64,000 bases of DNA from Haloactinomyces albus (lineage in GTDB: Bacteria; Actinomycetota; Actinomycetes; Mycobacteriales; Pseudonocardiaceae). The notes below the pieces were generated by a model. The model worked only from the letters and a program-made list of their open reading frames with translations, ran no database searches and was not told the origin of the DNA. How positions within the stretch are numbered: position 1 is the stretch's first letter; each line of letters opens with the position of its first letter. Of this stretch, positions 1 through 9,149 are shown piece after piece. Made by a program: the position numbers and the translations under genes. The DNA lies in assembly GCF_031458135.1 (NCBI RefSeq), contig NZ_JAVDXW010000002.1, positions 62,001 to 126,000 on the forward strand, written 5' to 3'.

Positions 1-425
1 GCCTGGGCGGTTTCGGCGTTCTGGCGGGCGGCCTCGGCGGCCTGGGCATTCGCGCGGGCTTTGGCGGCCTCGGCCTGGGCGGTGGTGGTGGTCGCGGCGG
101 CGGTGGTCAGTTCCTCGGTGACCTGGCCGCGGACCTGTTCCAGGGCGGTGTGCAGCGTGGCCAGCGGGGTGGCCACGGTCTCGACGGCCTGGGTGAAGTC
201 GCTGGCCGCCTCGGCGAGGCTGGCTCCGGGGGCGTCGCCGAAGGCCTCCTGCAGGGCGGTTTGGGCGGTGGCGAGTTGTTTGCAGGTTTTGCCGCCGGGC
301 CAGGTGCGCTCGGGGCAGTACTCGGGTGGGCGGCCGCCGCGGGGCCCGGAGGGCGGCAGCGGGGCGCGGCAGGCGGCCAGTTTGCACCGGGCCGGTGCGG
401 CGGAGTCGTCCGGGGCGGGATCCAT
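1..425 (-). CDS. KfrA-like coiled-coil protein, 3' part outside window
   Basis: Reads on the minus strand from an ATG at 425 and runs open off the left edge, so about 141 residues of the N-terminal part are visible. The first 50 residues are rich in Cys, Pro and Gly, with an EYCPERTWPGGKTC segment that could bind metal. After that comes an almost uninterrupted Ala/Gln/Glu/Thr/Arg helix (heptad-like AEAAKARANAQAAEAARQ) typical of KfrA-like or recombinase-accessory proteins. It is divergent from the tyrosine recombinase that starts 140 bp away, a pairing common for integrase accessory proteins in actinobacterial elements. The role in DNA binding or recombination is inference, and the family name rests on composition and context only. 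Confidence 0.55.
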   Translation of the reverse strand, partial: MDPAPDDSAAPARCKLAACRAPLPPSGPRGGRPPEYCPERTWPGGKTCKQLATAQTALQEAFGDAPGASLAEAASDFTQAVETVATPLATLHTALEQVRGQVTEELTTAAATTTTAQAEAAKARANAQAAEAARQNAETAQ

Positions 426-564
426 GATCCACAGCCTAGTTTTGTGTTTTCTATCTAGCAACTCAAGTTAAGGTTTTCAATACTGGAACAGACCTCTACA
501 ACGAAAGCCCGTTTTTGTTGCTAACCTCCCGGGAAGTTCCACAGACCGCGACGAGAGGGTGGAC

Positions 565-1821
565 ATGGCCGACAACGGCGCACTGACCCGGCCCGCCCCG
601 GGCTCCCCGCAGACTGGGGCCCCCCACGACCCGTGGCCCGGTGCCGGTGACCCGGTGCGGCTGCTGGCCGGCATCGCCGACTGGCTGGCCGGCTACGGCA
701 ACCCCGCCACCCGCCGCACCTACGCCACCGGGCTGGGCCTGCCGGCCACCAGCAGCGAGTTGCGTGCCTGGACCGCCACCGAGACCGGCCCCGCCGGGTG
801 GGCCGCGGCCGTGAGCGCCTACGCCGCCGTCCTCGGCTGCGACCTGCACACCCCGCCCGGGCCGGCGAGCACGCGGCGCCCACCACCGGCGCCCCGCGGC
901 CGATTCCGTGAACTACACTGGCTGCGCTGGTGTGCCGCCCACCGGCTCGACCCCCTGGCCGCCCACACCACCCACGTCAAAGCCTGGCTCGACGAGCTGA
1001 CCACCGCCGGCGCGGCCCGAGCCACCCGCAGCCGCCTGCTCGCCACCGTCACGGCCTGCTACGCCCACCTCGCCGACACCGGCCTGAGCCCCGGCAACCC
1101 CGCCGCGCTGAACCGCCGCCGCCTCGGACTCACCAGCACCGGCCAGCCCGACAGCGGCCACGCCCTCGCACTGACCCCCAGCCAGGTCCGCGCACTGCAA
1201 ACCGCCGCAGCCACCCCCCGCCGTGGGGCCTCCCCTCTCGACACCGCCCGGGCCACCGCCCTCGTCGCCCTGCTGACCCTGGGCCTCCGCGCCAGCGAAC
1301 TCTGCCACCTGAACCGTGCCGACCTGCACACCACCCGCGGCCGCCGCGCCCTGCGCGTGCCCGGCAAGGGCAACAAACCCCGCATCGTCTACCTCCCCGA
1401 CCACGCCGAGAACGCCCTGACCACCTACCTCCGCACCCGCGACACCACCACCACCGCAGCCACCCCCGCCCCCCGCGGCCACACCACCCCCACCACCAGC
1501 CCCCTGATCACCACCCGCAGCGGCCGGGCCTACACCCGCCACGGGCTCTGGCAACTCCTGCGCCGGCTGGCCACCACCACCCCCGAACTCGCCGAACTGG
1601 CCGAGACCCTGCACCCCCACGCGCTACGCCACTTCTACGTCACCACCGCCGTCGAAGCCGGCGCCGACCTCGCCCACATCCAAGCCGACCTCGGCCACAC
1701 CAGCCCCCACACCACCCAAGCCGTCTACAACCACACCGCCCGCCACCCCACCCGCAGCGCCACCGACCTCGTCGCCACCACCCTGCACCCCCACGACCCC
1801 GGGTCTCGGAAAGATCCGTGA
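565..1821 (+). CDS. Tyrosine recombinase / integrase
   Basis: A protein of about 418 residues carrying the tyrosine recombinase catalytic set: Arg I in LGLRASEL, the HALRH box (H-x-x-R), a downstream LGHTS His and the nucleophile Tyr in AVYNHTA near the C-terminus. The N-terminal half is the SAM-like core-binding domain. ATG 565 is preferred over GTG 559 because GAGAGGG ends 5 nt before the ATG but runs into the GTG. It would cut and rejoin DNA for integration or excision of an element. The low-complexity Thr/Pro-rich insert around residues 295-315 is typical of high-GC homologues. The substrate att site is not identified. Confidence 0.85.
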   Translation: MADNGALTRPAPGSPQTGAPHDPWPGAGDPVRLLAGIADWLAGYGNPATRRTYATGLGLPATSSELRAWTATETGPAGWAAAVSAYAAVLGCDLHTPPGPASTRRPPPAPRGRFRELHWLRWCAAHRLDPLAAHTTHVKAWLDELTTAGAARATRSRLLATVTACYAHLADTGLSPGNPAALNRRRLGLTSTGQPDSGHALALTPSQVRALQTAAATPRRGASPLDTARATALVALLTLGLRASELCHLNRADLHTTRGRRALRVPGKGNKPRIVYLPDHAENALTTYLRTRDTTTTAATPAPRGHTTPTTSPLITTRSGRAYTRHGLWQLLRRLATTTPELAELAETLHPHALRHFYVTTAVEAGADLAHIQADLGHTSPHTTQAVYNHTARHPTRSATDLVATTLHPHDPGSRKDP

Positions 1822-2065
1822 CAGATTCAACGTCAGTGAGCATCACAGCTGGTCATCGCCTCGGAGACGAGCACTTGGCCAGCCTCCGACGGTGACTGAG
1901 CCAGCCTGGTGAGGGTCCCACCGTCGTGAACGGTGGGGTCGCTGGATCGGGTGATGATCTCGGCCGGTGGGGAGTGTTGTGTTGACGGTGCTTCCGTGGT
2001 GGTGCTGGGCTCAGGCGCCGGTTGGGCCCGCGGGCGGTGTTCGTGACAACCGGGTGGAGGGTGTG
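1822..2065. other. Intergenic stretch, candidate transposon end and terminator
   Basis: No gene is seen here. There is an 8-bp stem (CCCACCGT at 1917-1924 with ACGGTGGG at 1930-1937) that could end integrase transcription. CCAGCCT is repeated at 1879-1885 and 1901-1907. A TniA-type element would be expected to have its left-end binding repeats in this interval, but I could not define an end confidently. Confidence 0.3.
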
Positions 2066-3750
2066 ATGGGCGTGGGCGGTGTGGTGGCGGTGGCGGGAGC
2101 GCGCGGTGGCCCCCGCGGGCCGCGCGTGCCTGCCGCTGAGCGGGCCCGGATCATCGAGCGGCTGGTGCGGTTGCAGCAGGCAGGGCAGTTGAGCTCAGAG
2201 CATGTGCGGACTGCGGCGCAGGCAGTCGGGGTGTCCGCACGGACGGTGCAGCGGTGGCTCCAGGCCGGCCCCCGGCCGGATACCGGGGTGTCGCCGCGGC
2301 GGTATGTGTTGTCAGCGTCAGATCGAGCCGCCTTCGAGGATTTTCGCGGCAACGTCAGTGCCGTGCATCGGGCCCGGCAGGCGGCCGTGGCCGGGCACAC
2401 CACCGCGGCCGGTGTGCCGATCGCCGAGCATTTGCTGGCGGGCTGGCAGGGTGCGGCGCCGGTGGCGCTGCGCACGCTGTATGCGGCGTTTGAGCGGGAG
2501 ATGACCTCCGCGGAACGGGCCTATTGGCGCAGCGGGCACGAGGCTCGGGCCGAGAGGAGAGTCTATGGGCAGCGTCATATCGCGCGGCGCAACGCGATCT
2601 GGCAGGTTGATCACACCGAATTGGACATCGTGGTCGTGCCGCCGCGCGGCAACGCGGTGCGGCCGTGGTTGACGACGTTCGTGGATCTGGCCACGCGGGT
2701 GGTGCTGGGGTGGGCGATCGCGCTGCGTCCGGATGCGGGCACGACCGTGGCCGCGTTGCGCTCGGCGCTGGTGTGTGAGGCCGAGGCCACCGCGGCTGGG
2801 GCCGGTGGGGTACCGGCGGTCATCGAGTGCGACCACGGGCGGGAGTTTCTCGGCCACGCGTTACAGCGCCCGGCGAGTTCGCTGGGCATCGTGGTCCGGC
2901 CCGTGCCGCCGCGCTCCGGGCGGGCCAAAGGAGTCATCGAGCGGTGGCACCGCACGATCGCGCAGATGCTGTTGTCGCAGTTGCCGGGTTTCACCGGCGG
3001 CCCGCGGGATCAGCGGGGGCGGCTGTATGGACCGGTGCGTGATGACGCCGCCTGGCGGGCCCTGGTGCCCGAGTCGGGCTCGGCGCGGCACCTGGCGGCG
3101 ATGCCGATCACGACGTTCGCGGCGGTGTTTGCCGCCTGGGTGCGGTGGTTCAATACCGAGCACCGGCACAGCGCCCTGGCCGGGCGTAGCCCGGTGCAGG
3201 CATGGCGGGCCGATCCCAGCCCGATCACGGTCGTCGAGGCCGCCTGGCTGCGGGACATGCTGCTGACCCGCCGCGGTGCCGCGGTCACCAGCAAAGGGGT
3301 CCGGCACAACGGATTGCACTACCGAGCACCGCACCTGCAGGGGCGGGTGGGCGAGCGGGTCGATATTGGTTTCGCCCCCACGACGATCGGTTTCTCGAGA
3401 TCTACGACGGGCGGGGCCAGCACCTGGGCACCGCCACACCGGTCGATGCTCAGAGCCCGGCCGAGGCCGAGCAGCACCGACGCGCCTGGAACACCGAGTC
3501 GCGCCGGTTGGCCGCCCGGCGCCGTCAGGCCAACGCCCGCGCTCGACGGCGCTTGGATCCGATCACACCCCAGGACACGAACGCGGAGGCTGTCGAGGCG
3601 GGAGAGACGCGGCTGGTGGCGGCCGGCACGCGCCGTCCCCACGACGGTGCGCCGGTGACGGGCTCGACGAGTCTGCTCGGCCTGCATGAGCCGGTCGCCC
3701 TGGACCCGGTCGGCGAGGACGGCACGAGAACGCACCGGGCGAGGCGGTGA
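2066..3750 (+). pseudogene. TniA/Mu-like DDE transposase, frameshifted
   Basis: The N-terminal region contains a helix-turn-helix (SARTVQRWL). It is followed by an rve-type DDE core: IWQVDHTELDI holds the first Asp, IECDHGREFLG the second, and GRAKGVIERWHRTI the Glu. The C-terminal Mu-type beta-barrel (YRAPHLQGRVGERVDI) is interrupted. After codon GCC at 3374 the homologous reading (HDDRFLEIYDGRGQHLGTA) continues in the -1 frame and ends at 3750. The switch falls on a run of five C at 3375-3379, so loss of one C would explain it. ATG 2066 is preferred because GGAGGG lies just upstream. The gene sits 6 bp before the ATPase gene, forming a TniAB-like pair. Confidence 0.75.
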
Positions 3751-3756
3751 GGATCC

Positions 3757-4536
3757 GTGCCCGAACATTTCGTGGCCGTGCCGCATGCGGCGGTGCTGGC
3801 GACCCCGACCTTTCAGCTGGTCGACCGCGACCTCGCCGACCTGATCGGCCATCAGGCCATGGGCGTGGTCCACGGCGAGGCCGGGCTGGGCAAGAGCTTC
3901 GCCGTCGACGCCGCGCTGGAAGGACTCCCAGGATACGCCCACGGGCAGGTATCCGCCCGGATGCGCGTGGTCAAGCTCGTCTTTCCGCATGCGCCGACCA
4001 CGCTGCGCGTGGCTCAAGAACTCGCCGCGGCATTGCTCGAGATTCCCGTCGCGCGCAGCCGCAGCCGGTTCCAGCTGCAGGAGCAGGTCCTCGACGAACT
4101 GTCCGGACGCCCTTACCTGCTGGTCGTCGACGAGGCTCAACGCCTGACCCGACATGCCATGGAAGTGCTGCGCTACTTCTACGACAGCCCCGCCACACAA
4201 CTGGTACTGCTGCTGGTCGGTGGCAACGGCTGCTGGGAGACCATCTCCCGGGAACCCATGCTGGCCTCGCGGATCTACCGACGCCGCCGATTCCGGCCCC
4301 TGCCCGGCCGGCGGGTACCGGCCCTCATGCGGACCTACCACCCGCTGTATGCCGAGGCCGACGAGCAACTGTTGGCCGAGGTCGATGCCACCTTCGCCCA
4401 CGGCTACTGGCGCAACTGGGCCGCCTTCACCGCCACCGCCTATGATCTGGTGAGCGCGGTGGGACGCAGCACGCTCGACGCCGAGCTGGTCGCCAACATC
4501 TACACCAGCCTCGGCCACGACGACCCCGACCCCTGA
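3757..4536 (+). CDS. TniB-like AAA+ ATPase of the transposition module
   Basis: 259 residues with a Walker A motif GEAGLGKS (around residue 38) and a Walker B motif LLVVDEAQRL (around 120), in the layout of the TniB/TnsC/MuB class of transposition regulators. It starts at GTG 3757, with GTGAGGA just upstream and only 6 bp after the transposase reading ends. Proteins of this class form ATP-dependent filaments on target DNA and activate the DDE transposase. The reading frame is intact, unlike both neighbours. A generic ExeA-like AAA ATPase is the alternative, but the gene order argues for TniB. Confidence 0.75.
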   Translation: MPEHFVAVPHAAVLATPTFQLVDRDLADLIGHQAMGVVHGEAGLGKSFAVDAALEGLPGYAHGQVSARMRVVKLVFPHAPTTLRVAQELAAALLEIPVARSRSRFQLQEQVLDELSGRPYLLVVDEAQRLTRHAMEVLRYFYDSPATQLVLLLVGGNGCWETISREPMLASRIYRRRRFRPLPGRRVPALMRTYHPLYAEADEQLLAEVDATFAHGYWRNWAAFTATAYDLVSAVGRSTLDAELVANIYTSLGHDDPDP

Positions 4537-4555
4537 CCTGCCCTGGAGACGACGC

Positions 4556-5609
4556 GTGACCCGGGTCTATACCGCCGGCGCCAGCCCCGCCGATCACGGG
4601 CCCAGTGCCGTGGCCTGGTTCGTGCCCAACTCCAACGACGATCCTGCCGTACCCGCCACGCTGGCGACCACACCAGAACACGTGCTCGGCCCCACCCCCA
4701 CACGCGTTCCCACCACCACCTCCACCAGCACGCCCCCGTGGCCGGCCGTGGACCCCGAGGCGCTGCCTCGCGCGGAGTTCACCACCTTCCGCGCCGCCTG
4801 CCGCCAACTTCCTCGTCCCGAAGTAGTCCTGGTCGACGACTACTACCGACACCGCTACACCCGCACCCGGGACCAGTTGGCCGAGCCCGCCCGCAGCCCG
4901 GCCGACAACGCGATCACGGCGGTGTTTCACGCCCTCACCGTCGGCGATCCCCCCGCGGGCGCGCCTGATCGCCTTGCGCGCTGTGCAGGCCGCCCTGTTC
5001 ACCCACGCCGCCCTGCTGTTGACCTGGCATCAAAGCTCCGAGCTGCCCACCGCGCATCAACTGCCCGGCACCCTCACCTCCCACCGGCACCGCGACTGGC
5101 TCGAGGCCGTAGCCGAGCCGGTCTGGGCCGTGGCCAACCTGCTGTGGGATCACCTCGACCTCACCGCCGAGACCCTGCTGGCCCTACGCCGCGACCAACT
5201 CGTCATCGACGACGTCACCCACAGCCACCACGGCCCGATCACCGCCCCGGCTGTGATCCTGAACCAGCTGGTTCTGTCCCTGCCGGACTGGAGCCTGCCC
5301 CTACTGCGCACCTACCGCTGTCCCCGCGACCACGCCCGCACCACCCCGGCCAGCGACGCGCTCCTGTGCCTCGACAGCCAGCCGATCAGCCAGCAGACCC
5401 TCGTGGCCACCATGACCGGACGAGACCCGGTGGCGCTGAACACCTTCCACCCGCGGGAAACCACCCACCACCACCCCCGCATCCATCCCCTCAACAACCG
5501 ACTGGCCCCATTCCCCAACACCTGGACCAGCCCACGCGGCCTGTACCTGCATCACAGGCCCCTGAACCACGAGCCCCTCACCCCACGCAACACACCCGCC
5601 CCGTCATGA
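4556..5609 (+). pseudogene. Third protein of the TniAB-like module, frameshifted, unknown family
   Basis: Begins at GTG 4556 with GGAG 7 nt upstream, right after the ATPase gene. The first about 135 residues read in one frame (Pro/Thr-rich leader, then LPRPEVVLVDDYYRHRYTRTRDQL). Near 4964 the plausible reading moves by +1 into RLIALRAVQAALFTHAALLLTWHQ and continues to a stop at 5609. One extra base at 4964-4966 would account for it. I do not recognise the family. It lacks an obvious TniQ zinc finger and could be a target-selection or accessory protein by position only. Confidence 0.5.
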
Positions 5610-5629
5610 CCGAGGGCGGATTCAACTGA

Positions 5630-5642
5630 TCGTCGCAACACC
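5630..5642 (+). repeat. IS30 left terminal inverted repeat
   Basis: TCGTCGCAACACC is the exact reverse complement of 8470-8482. Confidence 0.85.
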
Positions 5643-6952
5643 TCGATCACGGGGAGGATGTTGTGGCGCAGGGACGGGCACGAGAGGCGCTTCGGGCTGG
5701 TCGCCCACCGCTTCGGTCACCGGGGAGGCCCCCGGTGAATCGACGCTTGGAACAGCAACTGTTCTGGCGGCAGATCGCCGAGGGACTGTCCAGTGAGGAC
5801 GCCGCCGTCGCGTGGTGTGTCGATGCCGGTGGGGACGCGGTGGTTCCGTGAAGGTGGCGGTATACCGCCGATCAGTCTGGATCCACCCTCGGGCCGCTAC
5901 CTGTCCTTTGCCGAGCGCGAGGAGATCGCCGTGCTCAAGGCACAGAAGCGTGGGGTTCGCGAGATCGCCCGCCAGCTGGACTGGAACCCCTCGACGATCT
6001 CGCGGGAACTGCGGCGCAACGCCGCCACCCGGGGTGGCAGTTTGGGCTACCGAGCCTCGGTCGCGCAGTGGCATGCCGACCGGCAGGCGCGTCGGCCGAA
6101 AGCCGCCAAACTCGCCGCCAACGAGACACTCCAGCAGTACGCGCAACACAGACTCGCGGGCACGGTCACCGCCCCGGACGGCAGCGAGGTCCCGGGCCCG
6201 CAGGTGCACTGGATTGGACGGCGTCATGGCCTACGCAAGGACCGACGCTGGGCGAGTTCGTGGAGCCCGGAGCAGATCTCGCGTCGGCTCCCTGTCGACT
6301 TCCCCCATGATGAGTCGATGCGGATCTCACACGAAGCGATCTATCAGGCCCTCTACATCCAGGGGCGCGGTGCGCTGCGGCGGGAGCTGACGGCATGCCT
6401 GCGGACCGGACGCGCGCTCCGCGTACCGCGTGCCCGTGCTCAACAGCGCCGTGACGGGATGGTCACGCCCGAGGTCAAGATCAGCGAGCGTCCCGCCGAA
6501 GTCGAAGACCGGGCGGTGCCCGGGCATTGGGAGGGCGACCTGATCATCGGCGTGAACGGTTCCGCGATCGGCACCCTGGTCGAGCGGACCACTCGATTTA
6601 CCATGCTGCTGCACCTGCCCCGCATGGCCAGCCACGGTCAGCAACCGCGGGTCCACAACGGGCCGGCCCTGGCCGGTCACGGCGCCGAAGCCGTCCGCGA
6701 CGCGATCACCTCCACGATCACCGCCCTGCCCGAACAGTTGCGCCAGAGCTTGACCTGGGACCGCGGCAAGGAAATGGCCCAACACTCGCAACTGAGACTC
6801 GACACCGGCCTGCAAGTCTACTTCGCCGACCCGCACAGCCCCTGGCAACGCGGCACCAACGAAAACACCAACGACCTGCTGCGCCAATACTTTCCGACTT
6901 GAATGTGGGATAGCGGTGTCGTGATCGGGATGGCCGCCCGTAGCGTGCCGCA

Positions 6953-7032
6953 GGAGACCGGGCAGGCTGACTCGAATACTTCCTGCCGCCAGCGGGCTGG
7001 CTGTCTTTGGGTGTGTCGCCGGCCCGGTCTCC
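6953..7032 (+). ncRNA. Candidate bridge-RNA core in the IS110 left end
   Basis: An 11-bp perfect stem joins GGAGACCGGGC (6953-6963) and GCCCGGTCTCC (7022-7032). It encloses 58 nt that contain a second hairpin, GCCAG-CGGG-CTGGC (6988-7001). In IS110-type elements the non-coding end before the recombinase encodes the bridge RNA, whose loops pair with target and donor DNA. The placement is right and the fold is seen directly. The assignment as bridge RNA and the loop pairings are inference. Confidence 0.45.
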
Positions 7033-7144
7033 GTTCGCGGCTTGACTCAACAGAGGCATGACCACGAGGCCAGACCGGGCTCTCGAAGTCGGACTGTCGG
7101 CCGCGGATCCCCGTTCTGTCGCCGGAAGAAAGGCACTGCCTGCG

Positions 7145-8311
7145 ATGATGCTGATCGGTGTCGACCCGCACAAATCCACTCACACCGCGACAGCCGTGGC
7201 CCCGGAGACGAATCGCGACCTCGGTTCGGTGCGGATTGAGGCGACCGTAGCCGAGTACGAACGGATGCTGCAGTGGGCCGCGCATTGGCCGCAACGGCAG
7301 TGGGCGATCGAAAACGCCGCGGGCATGGGACGACACCTGGCGACCTGGCTGCTCGCTCGGGGAGAACACGTCGTGGATGTGTCACCCCGCTCGACCGCCC
7401 GGGTGCGGCAACTCTCGCCGGGCGCGGGGCGCAAGAACGACCGTATCGATGCCGCGGCCGCAGCCGGTGTCGCGGCCTTGCAGGGCGAGGCGAGGCCGGT
7501 GCACCACGACGAGGTGACCGACGCGCTGGCCCTGCTCGACGAACGCCGCATCAACCTGTCCCAGGCTCGTGTGTGGGCTGCCAATCAGCTCCACGCACTG
7601 CTGCGGGCACTCCTTCCGGGAGGCGCACCCCGCGAACTGTCGGCAGCCAAGGCCGAACGACTGTTGGCCACGGTCAACCCGGTCGGTGTCGCAGAACGCA
7701 CTCGTCATCAGCAGGCCAACGAGCTGATCGCCGAGCTCCGTACCTGCGATGCGAAGTTGAAAAACAACGCCCGCGAGATGGCCGAGCTTGTCGCCGACAC
7801 CGGTAGCACCCTGGCGCACACGCCCGGCATCGGCGCCGTTACTGCCGCCCGTCTGCTCGCCCACACCGGTCGCGCCAGCCGATTCCGCACCGCCGCCGCC
7901 TTCGCGAACTACGCAGGCACTGCGCCGATAGAGATCGCGAGCGCCGACAAGACCCGGCACCGCTTGTCCCGCCGCGGCAACCGGCAACTGAACGCCGCGC
8001 TGCACACCGTCGCGCTCACCCAAATCCGCCAGCCCAGCAGTCGCGGCCACACCTACTACCAGGCCAAGATCGCCGAAGGCAAAACGCCCCGCGAAGCACG
8101 GCGTTGCCTGAAACGACGTCTGGCCGACCACGTTTGGCGCACCATGATCAACGACGAGAAGCGCCAAAGCCGAGCAGCGGGTCCGGGAGGACACTCGGGG
8201 GCGACTCGCATCTCCAGCGCGGCTGGCTCAACCCCGACGGCCAGCTCTTCGGATCAGTCACTTCCCAGACCCGCCAGCACCGAGCCTACAACACCGCAAC
8301 CCACAACTTGA
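7145..8311 (+). CDS. IS110-family DEDD recombinase (transposase)
   Basis: About 388 residues. The N-terminal RuvC-like DEDD domain begins [17 protein letters not shown] and continues with [14 protein letters not shown] and [16 protein letters not shown]. The C-terminal Tnp_20 domain has the [13 protein letters not shown] helix-hairpin-helix and the serine-containing [18 protein letters not shown] region. An upstream in-frame start at 7058 exists, but ATG 7145 or 7148 matches family N-termini and leaves the structured left end untranslated. The frame is intact, so the element may be active. Confidence 0.85.
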   Translation: MMLIGVDPHKSTHTATAVAPETNRDLGSVRIEATVAEYERMLQWAAHWPQRQWAIENAAGMGRHLATWLLARGEHVVDVSPRSTARVRQLSPGAGRKNDRIDAAAAAGVAALQGEARPVHHDEVTDALALLDERRINLSQARVWAANQLHALLRALLPGGAPRELSAAKAERLLATVNPVGVAERTRHQQANELIAELRTCDAKLKNNAREMAELVADTGSTLAHTPGIGAVTAARLLAHTGRASRFRTAAAFANYAGTAPIEIASADKTRHRLSRRGNRQLNAALHTVALTQIRQPSSRGHTYYQAKIAEGKTPREARRCLKRRLADHVWRTMINDEKRQSRAAGPGGHSGATRISSAAGSTPTASSSDQSLPRPASTEPTTPQPTT

Positions 8312-8469
8312 CAAACACAGAGGCACCCAAGGGCACCGACCTCTCCCGATGGGGACGTGACGAGCTCGACGCGGTCGCCATCGCACTCAACAAACGGCCC
8401 CGCAAGACACTCGGCTGGAAAACACCCGCCGAAGCCTTCACTGACCAGCTACAATCATCTCAATAAAGC

Positions 8470-8482
8470 GGTGTTGCGACGA
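8470..8482 (-). repeat. IS30 right terminal inverted repeat
   Basis: GGTGTTGCGACGA lies 3 bp after the stop codon of the resumed transposase frame and pairs perfectly with 5630-5642. Confidence 0.85.
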
Positions 8483-8484
8483 CC

Positions 8485-9147
8485 CCTTGAACCCGGTCTG
8501 GCCACTCGATCAAAATCGGCGCGCTCGACAGCGAAGGCGGCCCCGCGCTCGATGCCGAGCGGATCAGCGCCTGCCTGGCCGAGCGTCGGCCGGGTGAGTT
8601 CTTCCTGGCCGACGCCAACGGGGGGCTCACACCCGAGGCCGCACTGCGAATGCTTAGCATGCTGCCCGAGGGGCTCGACATCGTGCTCGAGGCGCCGTGC
8701 CGAACGTGGCGGGAGACGATGTCCCTTCGCCGTCGCTGCCCCGTTCCGATCGTGCTCGACGAGCTCGTGCAGCACGAGGATGACCTCATCCAGATGATCA
8801 GTCAGGACGTAGCGGACGGGATCGGCTTGAAGGTCTCCAAAGCGGGCGGCCTGACCCGCGGTCGGCGGCATCGCGACATCGCAACCGCAGCCGGAGCTAC
8901 CGTCAGCGTGCAGGACACGGTTGGCTCGACCATCACCTTCGCCGCGGTCGCCCACCTCGGTGCGACCGTGCCGGAGCGCTCTTTGCGGTGCGTTCTCGAC
9001 AGCCGCGGGATGGTAAGTGTCGAGGCGGCAGACTTCGATGCGCCCATCATTGACGGCGGGGTCCTGGTCCCGGACCGATCCGGTCTGGGCCTGACGGTCC
9101 ACCTGGACCGTCTCGGTGAGCCCGTCGAGATCTGGGATAACAGCTAG
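8485..9147 (+). pseudogene. Enolase-superfamily racemase/dehydratase, 5' truncated
   Basis: The reading is open from just right of the IS30 end to TAG at 9147, after a stop at 8488-8490. It gives the C-terminal half of a mandelate-racemase/muconate-lactonising-type barrel. FLADANGGLT carries the first metal-ligand Asp, IVLDELVQ the Glu/Asp strand, LKVSKAGGLT the Lys-x-Lys-like strand, and SVQDTVGST the late Asp. The capping domain and first strands are missing, so it should be inactive. It resembles hydroxyproline or proline-betaine branch enzymes, which would suit the betaine island, but substrate cannot be decided. Confidence 0.65.
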
Positions 9148-9149
9148 GG

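Larger units (their letters stand above)
6896..8325 (+). mobile_element. IS110-family element inside IS30
   Basis: The element lies between a CC at 6894-6895 and a CC at 8326-8327. Joining the flanks with one CC restores the IS30 reading frame. The two-base duplication matches the dinucleotide core used by IS110-family recombinases. There are no terminal inverted repeats, as expected for the family. The recombinase gene is preceded by about 250 bp of non-coding left end. Confidence 0.8.
5663..8466 (+). pseudogene. IS30-family transposase, frameshifted and split by IS110
   Basis: The N-terminal segment (LFWRQIAEGLSSEDAAVA, from GTG 5663) reads in a different frame from the rest. The switch falls near 5815, where GVSMPVGTRWFREGGG begins. 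The main part shows the IS30 hallmarks: the HTH in SGRYLSFAEREEIAVL and NPSTISRELRRN, and a DDE core beginning VPGHWEGDLIIG and continuing LTWDRGKEMAQH. The reading stops at 6902 because the IS110 insertion follows LLRQYFP. The missing C-terminus ([20 protein letters not shown] through TPAEAF) is found intact at 8326-8466. Removing 1432 bp restores TAC TTT CCC AAG GGC. Confidence 0.85.
5630..8482 (+). mobile_element. IS30-family element interrupted by an IS110-family element
   Basis: Bounded by perfect 13-bp inverted repeats TCGTCGCAACACC (5630-5642) and GGTGTTGCGACGA (8470-8482). It carries an IS30 transposase whose coding sequence is split at 6895 and resumes at 8328, with an IS110 element between. 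No matching target duplication flanks it (TGA on the left, CCC on the right). This fits rearrangement or deletion next to the element, and the right flank is a gene missing its 5' end. Confidence 0.85.

Noticed and set aside
3375-3379. Programmed -1 frameshifting in the TniA-like transposase
   Set aside because: The C run does not form a standard slippery heptamer in frame, and the neighbouring third gene is also frameshifted, so decay or sequence error is simpler.
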